This document shows, in pieces, positions 1-8,752 of a stretch of 64,000 bases of DNA. Under the pieces are notes generated by a model. It was not told the DNA's origin. It was given only the letters and a program-made list of their open reading frames with translations, and did no database searches. This DNA comes from Vibrio pelagius. Its GTDB lineage: Bacteria > Pseudomonadota > Gammaproteobacteria > Enterobacterales > Vibrionaceae. Numbering within the stretch: the stretch's first letter is position 1; each line of letters starts with the position of its first letter. Where the stretch lies: contig NZ_AP025503.1 in the NCBI RefSeq assembly GCF_024347575.1, positions 248,001 through 312,000 on the forward strand. Reading direction: 5' to 3'. A program made the translations under genes and the position numbers.

Positions 1-163
1 TTATTGCTTCTGCTTATAGATCGACAACATACGCCGTCGGTTAAGACATCGCCATTAAGCGGTGTGCACTGGTTTTGATACGGCGGTACACACGCTTAAT
101 CGTACTTTCTAATGCCTTTTATTTTCTCTGCGTATTTTCAAAAAACTAGCGGACGGACTCAAC

Positions 164-529
164 ATGGATAAGACCAGTTTTCCAGAACTACCAATCAAGC
201 TCTCCCATCCAATGGTCAGCCTTTATCGACTATTAGACGAAAAGAAAAAACATTCCCATTCGCTAGGTGAACAAAACTCGATCCTTGAGCTTCAGTTATA
301 TCTTCAAAATGCATGTCATCTGGCAAGGACGGCGTACTCTTCATCCATCACGCTGAAAAGCCGACCAATGTTAGAGCAATTGATGAGAAAATCGTTTTCA
401 CTTGAGAAACAGTTGAACGCGATGACCAAACATCATGAATGGCTAGGAGGTTCTGATACGCAAATGCTGAAACAGGTGGGGCTTATTAGAGACGCCTTGT
501 CGAGCGAAAGTCAGCGTCTGAGTGAATAA
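164..529 (+). CDS. Hypothetical protein, 121 aa, helical
   Basis: I do not recognise this protein. It has no signal peptide or membrane segment, is rich in Leu, Ser, Lys and His, and reads as mostly alpha-helical, with a probable long helix around residues 35-60 and another around 70-90. The ATG at 164 is the only sensible start, with a weak purine stretch upstream. It lies 58 nt before a second unrecognised gene on the same strand, so the two probably form one transcript. That next gene carries a ubiquitin-like tail, and the pair sits at the accessory end of the window beside an IS remnant. Function is unknown. Confidence 0.55.
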   Translation: MDKTSFPELPIKLSHPMVSLYRLLDEKKKHSHSLGEQNSILELQLYLQNACHLARTAYSSSITLKSRPMLEQLMRKSFSLEKQLNAMTKHHEWLGGSDTQMLKQVGLIRDALSSESQRLSE

Positions 530-587
530 ACTTTCCGATTTTGCTACACCTGAATATTACCCTCATTGAGAACTTGGAGATCTAAAC

Positions 588-1355
588 ATGGAACGACTGA
601 TTAATGAGTTACATTTCATTAATTCCCCAAAAGCAGTAGACACTATTGAAGTGGATATAGACAGCCTTCCGACAGGGTGCTACGACTATGTGGACATTAT
701 CGTTGAGACTTTACGGCCATTGGCAGAGTCATCACCGGATCTGCGTGCCACTGTTTATGTACAACAGGTATTATCTGTCAACTTTGGGCATTCAGGCAGT
801 TCAATCTTTATTGGTGTGGTTGGAAGCCCGAATGCTTTATCGGTGATTTTGAATGGATTCCAATCCATACCTGGGGTAGGTGCTCGCTACGGAGGTTCTA
901 TTTTCACAAACCAATCCCGTCGTAGGCTTCATATAGAAGATGGCTTTATTTGGCAGCAAGAAGACAATGTCACTTGGGCGGTAGCCTCTTCGACAGAGAG
1001 TATTGAAGAGACCGCGGATGAAAGTGTTCAATATGATGAACACCATTTTGAACGTTATCCAAGTCAGGCCAAAGTTTATGAAGCCGGCGACTTGTTAAAA
1101 AAAACAACCAAAGCTGATGGCTCTGAAGTCGACCATGTCGTTAACTCTGAGGACTTTGTTGCCTCACACTCTAAAGGCATTTATACCCGAACTCGAGCGG
1201 CTCGAGCAGACGCAAGAGTGGGATCGATTCGGACAATAATAGAAGATGTTTTTGGGCTGCCGGAAGGCTCAGTCAAGCTTTGCGACCCCGATGGAAACTC
1301 ACTACGTGCGGATGCAAAAATAGGCACACTTCGTCGACGTTGGGATGAATGCTAA
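588..1355 (+). CDS. Hypothetical protein with ubiquitin-like C-terminal segment
   Basis: 255 aa, unrecognised as a whole, with no signal peptide or membrane segment. A GGAG about 9 nt before the ATG supports the start. Residues 1-125 look like a compact alpha/beta domain; about 130-195 is an acidic, low-complexity linker. Residues 206-250 resemble the second half of a ubiquitin fold: a helix (GSIRTIIEDV), then GLP, a strand (SVKLCDPDG), then L-x-x-D-x-x-[IL]-[GS]. A motif RADA-[RK]-[VI]-G-[ST]-[IL]-R occurs at 206 and again at 240, so the segment is framed by a 34-residue repeat. The protein ends in Trp-Asp-Glu-Cys, not the Gly-Gly of conjugating ubiquitins. The stop overlaps the start of a 59-codon frame. 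The ubiquitin-like reading is inference from pattern only. Confidence 0.6.
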   Translation: MERLINELHFINSPKAVDTIEVDIDSLPTGCYDYVDIIVETLRPLAESSPDLRATVYVQQVLSVNFGHSGSSIFIGVVGSPNALSVILNGFQSIPGVGARYGGSIFTNQSRRRLHIEDGFIWQQEDNVTWAVASSTESIEETADESVQYDEHHFERYPSQAKVYEAGDLLKKTTKADGSEVDHVVNSEDFVASHSKGIYTRTRAARADARVGSIRTIIEDVFGLPEGSVKLCDPDGNSLRADAKIGTLRRRWDEC

Positions 1356-1528
1356 ATCATTCGCTTTATCGTTTGAATCTCAAATATAGTGACAAGAGAC
1401 TTGAACTACGCCCTACGTGTGATGATGATGTGAAAGCCCGTCGCCTGATCCTATATGAAATCACGGAATGTTTGTTCAAATCAAGCATGATAAAGATGAA
1501 ACGCGTGGTAGAAGGGATGCGTCAATGA
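1349..1528 (+). CDS. Small overlapping ORF (59 aa), possibly the truncated next gene
   Basis: An ATG inside the last codons of the preceding gene opens a frame of 59 codons that overlaps it by 7 nt, the usual geometry of translational coupling. The product is basic (many Arg and Lys) with an alternation that could be real protein, for example VKARRLILYEITECLFK. It stops at 1526-1528, just before sequence that decays into an IS481 remnant, so it may be the 5' piece of a once longer gene of the same operon. Length is short and no family is recognised, so the call is tentative. Confidence 0.35.
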   Translation: MLNHSLYRLNLKYSDKRLELRPTCDDDVKARRLILYEITECLFKSSMIKMKRVVEGMRQ

Positions 1529-1611
1529 GAGGCGATTGAAGATGATGTGCATGTTGATAAATGGTAGGTTACCATAACTCATGATTTATGGGTTCAGGTA
1601 TCGTTCAAATA

Positions 1612-1830
1612 GGGTTGGTACTCCTCACTTGAATGGCAAAGTGAAACGCACGCCGCAAAAGTGAGCTCTATCCGATCATAGATATTCTGTGAGGCTGGAA
1701 AAGTTAGATATGCTTTTAGCAGAATGGCAACACTTCTGTAATTGGGAGAAGTCCCACCGTTCGTCAAAGGGCTAGCCCCAATTACTGAGATATCTGATCA
1801 AACCCCTTTGGGTATGTACATTTTTGTGCA
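1612..1830 (+). pseudogene. IS481-family transposase remnant (3' part)
   Basis: One reading frame with two in-frame stops and a late frameshift encodes the signature C-terminus of IS481-type DDE transposases: TPHLNGKVKRT, then LLAEWQHFCNWEKSHRSSKG, then ISDQTPL after the shift. In intact relatives the corresponding text is P-H-L-N-G-K-V-E-R and L-A-E-W-Q-H-Y-Y-N-W-x-R-P-H-S. The catalytic N-terminal two thirds are absent and no terminal inverted repeats are visible. It marks a past insertion downstream of the ubiquitin-like gene pair. Confidence 0.75.
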
Positions 1831-1978
1831 TAGCGTCGACAGTCGTAGACTGGAGTGAGATAGAGTAACCTTTAATTCCTCGTGGTTTCCCCACCTTAAA
1901 TTGTTACGTATATTGCGAGTTAGTGATGTTTATATCCAGAGAAGCATTCGACACAAATCTGAGGGAAAAGTGACTTGA

Positions 1979-2452
1979 TTATCCACTGCTATTTGTATTC
2001 GGGTTTTGTTTTTTTCGGATTCGATCTTGTGTTGACACTCTTTCACTGAGCTTTTCCAGAGCGGATAATGAGATTGAATGAAGGTTATTTTTAGTTGGTT
2101 TCCTGTTCTTGACGGCTTCACCAGCAACACTTCCGGGGCCATTGAATACCTCGTAATAACTGCCATCGGGAAGAATCTTAATACCTATGTAGTATTCTGG
2201 AGTGTGGTCGACTGGAAACGTCAGAGAGTTTTTCATTGTGGTCTTTATTTGCACCTTTCGACCATCAGGTGTTTTTCCGTCGTGATGTTTTTCTAGGCCA
2301 GGGTACAGTTCTAGATCGTAGTCTTGTTCGACTAGAATCTCGCCCAAGTCACCAACTAACCTTCCATCTAACGTAAATTGTTTTTTGTTGTATTGCTTTT
2401 GGAGAGCTTCTACAATTTTTAGCATTTCTTTGACAGCGTGATGGATTTCCAT
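1979..2452 (-). CDS. DUF6998-type PD-(D/E)XK-like protein
   Basis: 157 aa from the ATG at 2452, chosen because AAGGAG lies about 6 nt upstream; a longer frame to 2491 lacks such a site. The middle carries the pattern of a restriction-endonuclease fold: Gly-Glu at 37-38 (LVGDLGEIL), Asp58 (HHDGKTPDG) and Gln68-Ile-Lys70 (VQIKTT), i.e. E...D-x9-QxK, a known variant of the PD-(D/E)XK core. The N-terminus is helical and the C-terminus basic and Asn-rich. Proteins of this domain are small, stand-alone and uncharacterised. It sits alone on the minus strand, with no methylase or partner nearby, so a restriction role is not supported. It may be a mobile cargo gene beside the IS remnant. Confidence 0.6.
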   Translation of the reverse strand: MEIHHAVKEMLKIVEALQKQYNKKQFTLDGRLVGDLGEILVEQDYDLELYPGLEKHHDGKTPDGRKVQIKTTMKNSLTFPVDHTPEYYIGIKILPDGSYYEVFNGPGSVAGEAVKNRKPTKNNLHSISLSALEKLSERVSTQDRIRKKQNPNTNSSG

Positions 2453-2688
2453 ATCTCTCCTTATTACTCTTACGAGTGTGAATTTTCCCACAGTACAATC
2501 CTGAAGTCAGAAGAAGTGAAGCGCATTCATTTAGCTGCTACTGATGCTCCATTCTTAAACTCTATCCAGTTTTATCACACAAGTGATAAGCACTTCGTGT
2601 ATTGCCATGCCAAGGCTGGAATGAACCGAGTTGTTTCCTGTTAATTGCGATCTTAGACTTTGATGCAGGCTAACGAAAAAATTAACCG

Positions 2689-4398
2689 CTATCGAAGCCG
2701 TATTACCTGGGTAGTGTAAGCTAGGATTTGCTCTGCAGGCATAGGCTTAGCGTATAAGTAACCTTGTACCACATCAATGTTCTGAGCTTGACAAAATTGG
2801 CTTTGCGACGGGGTTTCGACGCCTTCAGCGACAATCGTTAGATTCAATTGATGAGCAATATTGACCATGGCTTGGACTAGGGCTGCATCTAGAGGGTGTT
2901 CAGGAGCAAGGTGGATGAAGGAGCGATCGATTTTTAAGTGGGTGATTGGGAAGCACTTTAAATAACTTAACGAAGAATAGCCAGTGCCGAAGTCATCAAG
3001 CGCGATGTTCATACCCTGTTCCTTTTGGGTATTCAGTGCCTCGATTAGCCAGTCAGGTGATTGAATCAAAGTGTGTTCCGTCAATTCAATACCCAGATCC
3101 GATGCAGACAAACCATATTCATCTCGGTAAGCCTCTAATTGATTAAAAAAATCGATACGCTCTAACTGTTTGCCAGACACATTGATGTCAATCCGGATGT
3201 TTATGCCGGCTTTTTTCCATTCTCTCGCTTGCATGCACGCGTGTTTGAGTACCCATTCTCCAATGAGGAGGATCAGGTCGGAACGCTCCATAATCGGGAT
3301 AAAAATGTCGGGTAACACCGCTCTATTTGATTCTGAGGGTACCCATCTAAGGAGAGCTTCGCAAGAGAGCAATCGCCCAGTTTGAAAGTCGAACTGGGGT
3401 TGATAAACCAGCTTAAACTCATCATTAAGTAAAGAGTCGCGGAGTTGTGATGAAAGGGTCCATTGTTGTTGCAACGCTTGGCTGAGGGACGAGGTATAGA
3501 ACTCATAACGGTTCCGCCCCGCTTTCTTCGCTTGATACATCGCAATATCGGCATGTTTCAGTAGCGTCTCTTTGCTGCCGCCATCACGCGGATAGAGACT
3601 GATGCCAACGCTAGCGGTGAGAAATACATGTTCATCATAAAGAGCAAAGCTTTGATTAAACGCTCGAACGACTTTATTTGCAATGATGTGGACGTCGTCC
3701 GTACATTCGATGCTGTGAATGAACAAGATAAATTCGTCTCCGGCAAAACGCGCCAGAAAGTCCTCTTTTCGAATGATTGTTTTGAGTCTTTTGGCTACGG
3801 AAAGCAATAAGCGATCTCCCCAAATATGACCTAAGGTATCATTGATATATTTAAAATTATCTAAGTCTATAAACAACACGGCAAAGGGTTGGTTTAAGGA
3901 ATGAGCTTGAGTGATCCTAATGTCCAATTCTTGCTCTAAACCTCGTCGGTTTGGGAGGGAGGTCATCGGATCGGTAATGGCAAGAGCTTGTAATTCCTTG
4001 CGAGCGGCATATTGTTCGGATAAATCGATATCTACACAAAACATTTCTGGGGAGTTGGTGTGTTGTTTTAACATTACGTGTGCAGAAAACACTGGGACGA
4101 GGTGCCCCTCTTTGTGACGAAGCATGAGCTCAGAGGATGGAATAGGTATCCCTTGCTTGATCCAGCCTTGATGACGCTGTATGACTTCATCTCGCATTTC
4201 ATCTGGGATGATGAGATCTTCAAGTCGATTGCCAAGGGTTTCACTGCGGTCATACCCATAGATTACTGTACTGGCCTCATTCCAGTAGATCACACGTCGG
4301 TTAACGTCATAACCTTGAACGGATACTTTAGGCAGCGTATCCAGCAACTGAATAAAATGGTCTTCATCAGAGTGATGACTTGGCTTCGTAGGTTTCAT
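2689..4398 (-). CDS. PAS-GGDEF-EAL cyclic-di-GMP protein
   Basis: 569 aa, soluble, no membrane segment. Order: PAS about 20-125, GGDEF domain about 135-300, EAL domain about 315-565. The diguanylate cyclase signature is Ala-Gly-Asp-Glu-Phe at 219-223, with a product-inhibition RxxD (210-213) exactly five residues before it. The EAL domain looks complete: EAL 347-349, NVSGKQL near 407, ELTEH near 438, DDFGTGYSS 468-476, KIDRSF near 489 and AEGVET near 524. From family knowledge it should hydrolyse c-di-GMP to pGpG, with the GGDEF part possibly regulatory because of its first-position Ala. The PAS domain suggests a redox, ligand or light input. It stands alone, with gene-free DNA on both sides. 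Confidence 0.92.
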   Translation of the reverse strand: MKPTKPSHHSDEDHFIQLLDTLPKVSVQGYDVNRRVIYWNEASTVIYGYDRSETLGNRLEDLIIPDEMRDEVIQRHQGWIKQGIPIPSSELMLRHKEGHLVPVFSAHVMLKQHTNSPEMFCVDIDLSEQYAARKELQALAITDPMTSLPNRRGLEQELDIRITQAHSLNQPFAVLFIDLDNFKYINDTLGHIWGDRLLLSVAKRLKTIIRKEDFLARFAGDEFILFIHSIECTDDVHIIANKVVRAFNQSFALYDEHVFLTASVGISLYPRDGGSKETLLKHADIAMYQAKKAGRNRYEFYTSSLSQALQQQWTLSSQLRDSLLNDEFKLVYQPQFDFQTGRLLSCEALLRWVPSESNRAVLPDIFIPIMERSDLILLIGEWVLKHACMQAREWKKAGINIRIDINVSGKQLERIDFFNQLEAYRDEYGLSASDLGIELTEHTLIQSPDWLIEALNTQKEQGMNIALDDFGTGYSSLSYLKCFPITHLKIDRSFIHLAPEHPLDAALVQAMVNIAHQLNLTIVAEGVETPSQSQFCQAQNIDVVQGYLYAKPMPAEQILAYTTQVIRLR

Positions 4399-5109
4399 AG
4401 ATCGCTAACCTTTATTCTAAGAATGGAGCTCTCGTGCTGTTCTCGACAAGCTGAACCGTCAAGTATTAAGTGGTATTATAAAATTTGGTGCATATATAAG
4501 TATATAATATCCCAATGAAGATGGGGGAAGAGTAAGAGGGAAGTCTGAAAGTTGTGATGAGGCTCTGAATTGAAACCAAAGCTGCTTGGGTAAAGATAGG
4601 CTTGTATGACATTGATATTCTTTTGAGTTTGCTTCATATCATCCGACCCGACGTACTTGATTCACGAAGGAGTGAACGTCTGAAAAAGAGAGAAAATGAT
4701 GGCAACGACCTTGAAAAACGCCTCACACATCACTTTCGGTTGTCGAGTGTTAGAAAGAATCTCGCCTGTTGTATAGCTCCCCCTTTCCTCTAATTCGTCT
4801 CAGACACAGTTTGCCTAAGCTCTCACACAAATGCTTGACACGGAAGGCTAGCATGTTGCGTTTCTCTAAAAGAATCGAACGGTGCTTTTATCTCATCTCA
4901 TATGGCTTCTGTGAGGCAACATCAAGGAAGTCACGATATTCAATGGGAGATTGAAGCCTCTCTTTTGCGGACACCTTTTGCCTCACGCTTTCACCGCTCC
5001 CATCGGTGTTGCCGATAGGTGGCAATATTCTGCCTGTTTTATTCGCCCTACCTCTTTAAATCTTATAGGTGATTAGTGGCATATAAATTGCTTAAGGACT
5101 CATAACGAC
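4399..5109. other. Gene-poor stretch
   Basis: About 700 nt between two divergent genes. The frames present are short, Ser/Arg-rich and without ribosome sites, and I recognise nothing in any frame. An AT-rich patch near 4480-4510 may hold the promoter of the minus-strand PAS-GGDEF-EAL gene. No IS ends, hairpin terminator or tRNA was seen. Confidence 0.4.
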
Positions 5110-5168
5110 AACCAAATGGTTCGGATACGTATAATCATCAACCGAATGATTGGTTTAACCAAATGGTG
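5110..5168 (+). promoter_or_regulatory. Operator-like palindrome cluster and -10 box before the barrel protein
   Basis: Three related AACC...GGTT elements lie within 60 nt: AACCAAATGGTT at 5110-5121, AACCGAATGATTGGTT at 5140-5155 and AACCAAATGGTG at 5157-5168. A perfect TATAAT at 5130-5135 sits between the first two. The first protein starts at 5203. This is the arrangement of a dimeric repressor or activator straddling a promoter. The regulator is not identifiable from the window. Confidence 0.45.
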
Positions 5169-5202
5169 TCTAAATACAATGTGTTAATAAGGAAATAAAA
5201 CA

Positions 5203-5757
5203 GTGAAAAAAGCAGTGGTATTCGCTTTGGTATGTGCAGTTTCAGCTTCAACGCAAGCAGCGTCACTTCCAAACTTTGGGGCGTTCAATCAAATGATGGG
5301 GCAAGGTGGTTTGGGTGGCACATTCTTTATTACGGGGACAACTGGATTCACCGACTATAAAGAAGATGAGATCACGGACACAGCCGCAATCGCAGGCGTT
5401 CGCGCTGGTTACCAATTCAATCCGTACCTCGGTGTCGAGCTTGGTTACATTGATATGGGGTCTGTCGACGTTGACGCCGACGTTGAACTTTCTAATACCA
5501 CCAAATACATTGCAGTCAAACCCATCTTACCGATTGGCTTTTTTGATTTGTATGCGCGTGCAGGGGTTCATTCTTACGATGCCGAAGTCACACATCGTTT
5601 AGGGGGGAGTATAGATAACAGTGGTACGGAGGGCATGTATGGTGTCGGGGCCGATCTGCGCATCAATAACTTTAGCGTCGGTGTGGGCTACTCGCTGTAT
5701 ATCATGGACGATCTTGATGTGGGGAACTACGAACTGAACGCCACGGTACGTTTCTAA
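5203..5757 (+). CDS. Outer-membrane beta-barrel protein (OmpA-like barrel)
   Basis: 184 aa. A classical Sec signal peptide (Lys-Lys then a hydrophobic stretch) ends near Ala19-Ala20. The rest alternates polar and hydrophobic residues in barrel-type strands with Gly/Tyr turns (GVRAGYQFNPYLGVELGYID near 65) and closes with a terminal Phe (NATVRF), the usual recognition signal of the BAM complex. Length and pattern fit small 8-strand OmpA/OmpX-type barrels without a periplasmic peptidoglycan domain. The start is supported by AAGGAAAT upstream. It is a single gene with its own promoter; palindromic repeats upstream suggest regulation. Ligand or role unknown. Confidence 0.8.
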   Translation: MKKAVVFALVCAVSASTQAASLPNFGAFNQMMGQGGLGGTFFITGTTGFTDYKEDEITDTAAIAGVRAGYQFNPYLGVELGYIDMGSVDVDADVELSNTTKYIAVKPILPIGFFDLYARAGVHSYDAEVTHRLGGSIDNSGTEGMYGVGADLRINNFSVGVGYSLYIMDDLDVGNYELNATVRF

Positions 5758-6582
5758 GCGCATCTTTACGCGCATGCGAATTGGCCTTTCGCGATTTAAA
5801 ACGCTAGGGCGTGGCGTTTCATCACCGCCTTCGTATCAAAGCAATAGCGCTCATGGGATCATGAGCGCGACGTGTTTTGCATGGTGACCAAAACATGACC
5901 TTGATGTTCGCTCTGTGCTTGAGTGACATCGATGTCACGATATCAAGCAAAGTCGTCCGCCGTTTTGGATTCGGGAGTGACGGCACTCATGGGGGCGCAG
6001 ACAAGACGGGTAGGGCGTGTCTTTTTCATTACCTTGGTTGTAGCATTGCGATGCACACTGTCTCAAAGGGCCCTCAATCGCCACGGTTGTGTCTCAGGAT
6101 GAAACATTCATGGCTACAAGTCTCTTATTTTTTGGGTTTTCAGGAGGAATGAAAACGGCCTTAAGGCACCACGGGACTTTAACTATTTGCCCAAATCTTT
6201 TAATCCACAACACTCTGACTTCTGTTGATTTGAAGCAGGGCGTTTCGGTTTCTGAAACAGTGAAAGCCGTTCAGCCTCCTCATATCGCTCTTATTTATGA
6301 CCGAAAAGAGCCAGATCTAGCAACACGGCAGATGACGAAGTCATCGTAAAGGGAACGATTGAACAACGATGACTGGCAGCGATATTGAACTCGCTATGGT
6401 GGACGAATTATTGACCGAAAAGTGTGCCGATGTCCGTACGCAGTGAGTGTCTTTAAAGCAATGTCTTGGTTGTTTGAGATAAAGAAAGAGTCGCAATGCA
6501 CTGTCCAACTCGAGTAATATACTGAAAACTGATGCTTAAAGCATTGATGTGATGACGATATTATGCAAGCGAGTGGGTAGAA
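5758..6582. other. Gene-free stretch of about 825 nt
   Basis: No convincing gene. The longest plus-strand frame (86 codons, ending near 6349) has one protein-like run (SETVKAVQPPHIALIYDRK) but poor codon continuity upstream and no clear ribosome site, so this may be a decayed gene. No transposase motif or terminal repeats were seen. The last 150 nt should contain the promoter of the Cache-GGDEF gene. Confidence 0.4.
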
Positions 6583-8181
6583 ATGATGTTGGAAAGGGTG
6601 AATTTAAGAAAGTTAATAGTAATTTTGTGTGTGTTTGCTACGGTGGTCACCTTGTTCAACGCTTTCTATTCACTTTACCAGGTGCAGCGAGAGCTCATCA
6701 TCCATACGACCCTTGAGTCTAACCGAGTGTATGCTAAAAAGATGGCAGACATGACGGATGCGTTTCTTGATTCCGCAATGACACAACTCCAGTACAGTGC
6801 AAACGCGCTCTCCCAAAGGGCGAATGACAGGAGTGCTTTGACAGAAGAAACGAAACGACTCAAAAATCAAACCAAGTTGTTTAATTCGGTTGTCATTGTG
6901 AATGCTGATGGCGTTATTACGGCCGTATCTCCTGAGACGGTGAATGTGAAAGGGGTTCAGTTGACGAGTGAAAGTTCACTCCAATCTTTAAAAGCCCAAG
7001 CTCCTTTAGTGACGGATCCTTTCGTCTCTCCTGCAGGTAATTATCTTATTAGCCTGTCCTACCCCATTTTTTCGAATCAGAGAGAATATCTTGGCTACAT
7101 CGGTGGGACTATTTATCTAGAAGCCGAGAATATATTGTCGGATTTGTTGAATGATCACAGTTATGTGGATGGCTCTTACCTTTACGTTGTGGATCGTCAT
7201 GGAACGTTGATTTATCACCCAAACAAATCGAGAATCGGTCAAGTCATCAGAAACAATCGCGCCATTAATTCGGTATCCAAGGGCGAAAGTGGCAGTTTAG
7301 ATGTTGTCAACTCTTTAGGTATTCAAATGTTGGCAGGGTATGCTCCTATCTCTCGATCAGGTTGGGGAGTGGTTGCTCAGAAATCCAAAGAAAGTACGTT
7401 GTTTTTGGTGAATCAACAGATGAAAGAGGTGTTTGTCACTACGCTTCCGGTCGGATTATTGACGTTAGTACTCATTTGGGTGTTTTCTCATTTTATATCC
7501 AAGCCATTAAAACAATTAGCTCTGGCAGTTAGAGGTGCTGATAGTCATGTCGGTACCGTCAATGATGTTAAGAAAGTCAACTCTTGGTATTTTGAAGCCT
7601 CGCAATTGAAAAGTAGTTTCTTAAAGTCTTTTGGAGTGGCGTTTAAAACGATTGATACACTGCATACTGCAAGCTTAACGGACTCTATGACGGGTTTATT
7701 AAATCGGAGAGGTTTAGATAAAGCGGTTGAGAGCTTACAGCCTCAAACGACACCGTTTTCGATTCTTGCATTAGACATTGATTATTTTAAAGTCGTTAAT
7801 GATAACTTTGGGCATGATGTCGGTGATGATTTATTAAGGTGCTTTTCCCAATTAATGAAGGAACACTCTAGAGAGCAAGATTTACTGTTTCGCTCTGGTG
7901 GGGAAGAATTTATTATATTTTTAATCAATACTGATGTGCGGGCCGCTTTTAGATTTGCAGAGCGGTTACGTGAGAAGGTGGCGTTACACGACTTTGCTTC
8001 TGTTGGACAGATCACGGTTTCGATTGGCGTGGCTTTTTGGGAAGGGAAAGATAAACCCGTTCATATGACTTTAAAAGAGGCCGATACCGCGTTATATCGA
8101 GCAAAACATAATGGTAGGAACCGCTCTGAAGTTTATCTTTCCGATGAAAAACACGAACAACAGTCTCAATCAGCCCAGTGA
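6583..8181 (+). CDS. Membrane Cache-domain diguanylate cyclase
   Basis: 532 aa. A membrane segment at about 10-28, an extracytoplasmic double-Cache sensor at about 38-280 (strands such as NSVVIVNADGVI and SYLYVVDRHGTLIYHP), a second membrane segment at 286-306, a short linker, then a GGDEF domain from about 365 to 520. The active site is intact Gly-Gly-Glu-Glu-Phe (439-443), with an RxxD inhibitory site (430-433) exactly five residues before it. Asp398 and Asp400 lie in ALDIDYFK. It should make c-di-GMP from two GTP in response to a small periplasmic ligand. ATG codons at 6583 and 6586 are both usable. Single-gene unit. Confidence 0.93.
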   Translation: MMLERVNLRKLIVILCVFATVVTLFNAFYSLYQVQRELIIHTTLESNRVYAKKMADMTDAFLDSAMTQLQYSANALSQRANDRSALTEETKRLKNQTKLFNSVVIVNADGVITAVSPETVNVKGVQLTSESSLQSLKAQAPLVTDPFVSPAGNYLISLSYPIFSNQREYLGYIGGTIYLEAENILSDLLNDHSYVDGSYLYVVDRHGTLIYHPNKSRIGQVIRNNRAINSVSKGESGSLDVVNSLGIQMLAGYAPISRSGWGVVAQKSKESTLFLVNQQMKEVFVTTLPVGLLTLVLIWVFSHFISKPLKQLALAVRGADSHVGTVNDVKKVNSWYFEASQLKSSFLKSFGVAFKTIDTLHTASLTDSMTGLLNRRGLDKAVESLQPQTTPFSILALDIDYFKVVNDNFGHDVGDDLLRCFSQLMKEHSREQDLLFRSGGEEFIIFLINTDVRAAFRFAERLREKVALHDFASVGQITVSIGVAFWEGKDKPVHMTLKEADTALYRAKHNGRNRSEVYLSDEKHEQQSQSAQ

Positions 8182-8752
8182 GCGTTTTTCGCCTATTTGG
8201 TGCGTTAGAAAATCATGACTAAAGCCTGAGTTCAACTGAGAAGTACGACACGCACCGATATCAAGCAGATCAGCCATGTCATTAAATACAAGAGTTGGCT
8301 GTTTGATATTGACACACGTCCTTTGCCGATAATATATCTGCAATAAAACAAACTCTCTAGCAAGGCATACCACAGTTGTTAGAGAGAACCTTTCTTATAA
8401 AAAAGAGACTCACTAAACGCCATATTCATGTTAAAGGTCGCTCAAAACCGTCGCTATTTCATCGCCGATGTCGCACTAGACTTTGCATTGTGATGGGCAT
8501 CATCTGCGCGATGCTTGGGGAATATAGGGTGGCTTCTTACGATCTTTTTAAGTGCTCGATAAAATCTCAAAGTGCTAGGTGATCAAGCGGCACCGTTGAC
8601 GTTGTATTAGACGGGATGACAATGCTCATTTTCACAGTTGATGTTTGAGAATGATGAGTGAGAAAAGTCGACGGAGTGTTTACATTTCTACAGATAAAAG
8701 GTAGCGTCACAGTCATATCATTTTTTTATGCACTTTGTACAATAAAGTGAGG
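8182..8752. other. Gene-free stretch of about 570 nt
   Basis: Short frames only; none has a ribosome site or recognisable content. The AT-rich end near 8720-8745 probably includes the promoter of the CHASE kinase gene. No repeats or RNA genes were seen. Confidence 0.4.

Noticed and set aside
1..163. End of a minus-strand gene at the window edge
   Set aside because: A short run (STIKRVYRRIKTSAHRLMAMS-like, under 25 codons) is open, but stops in all frames upstream prevent a gene call.
588..1528. Complete bacterial ubiquitin-conjugation (Bil-type) defence system
   Set aside because: No E1, E2 or deubiquitinase gene is present and the ubiquitin-like tail lacks Gly-Gly.
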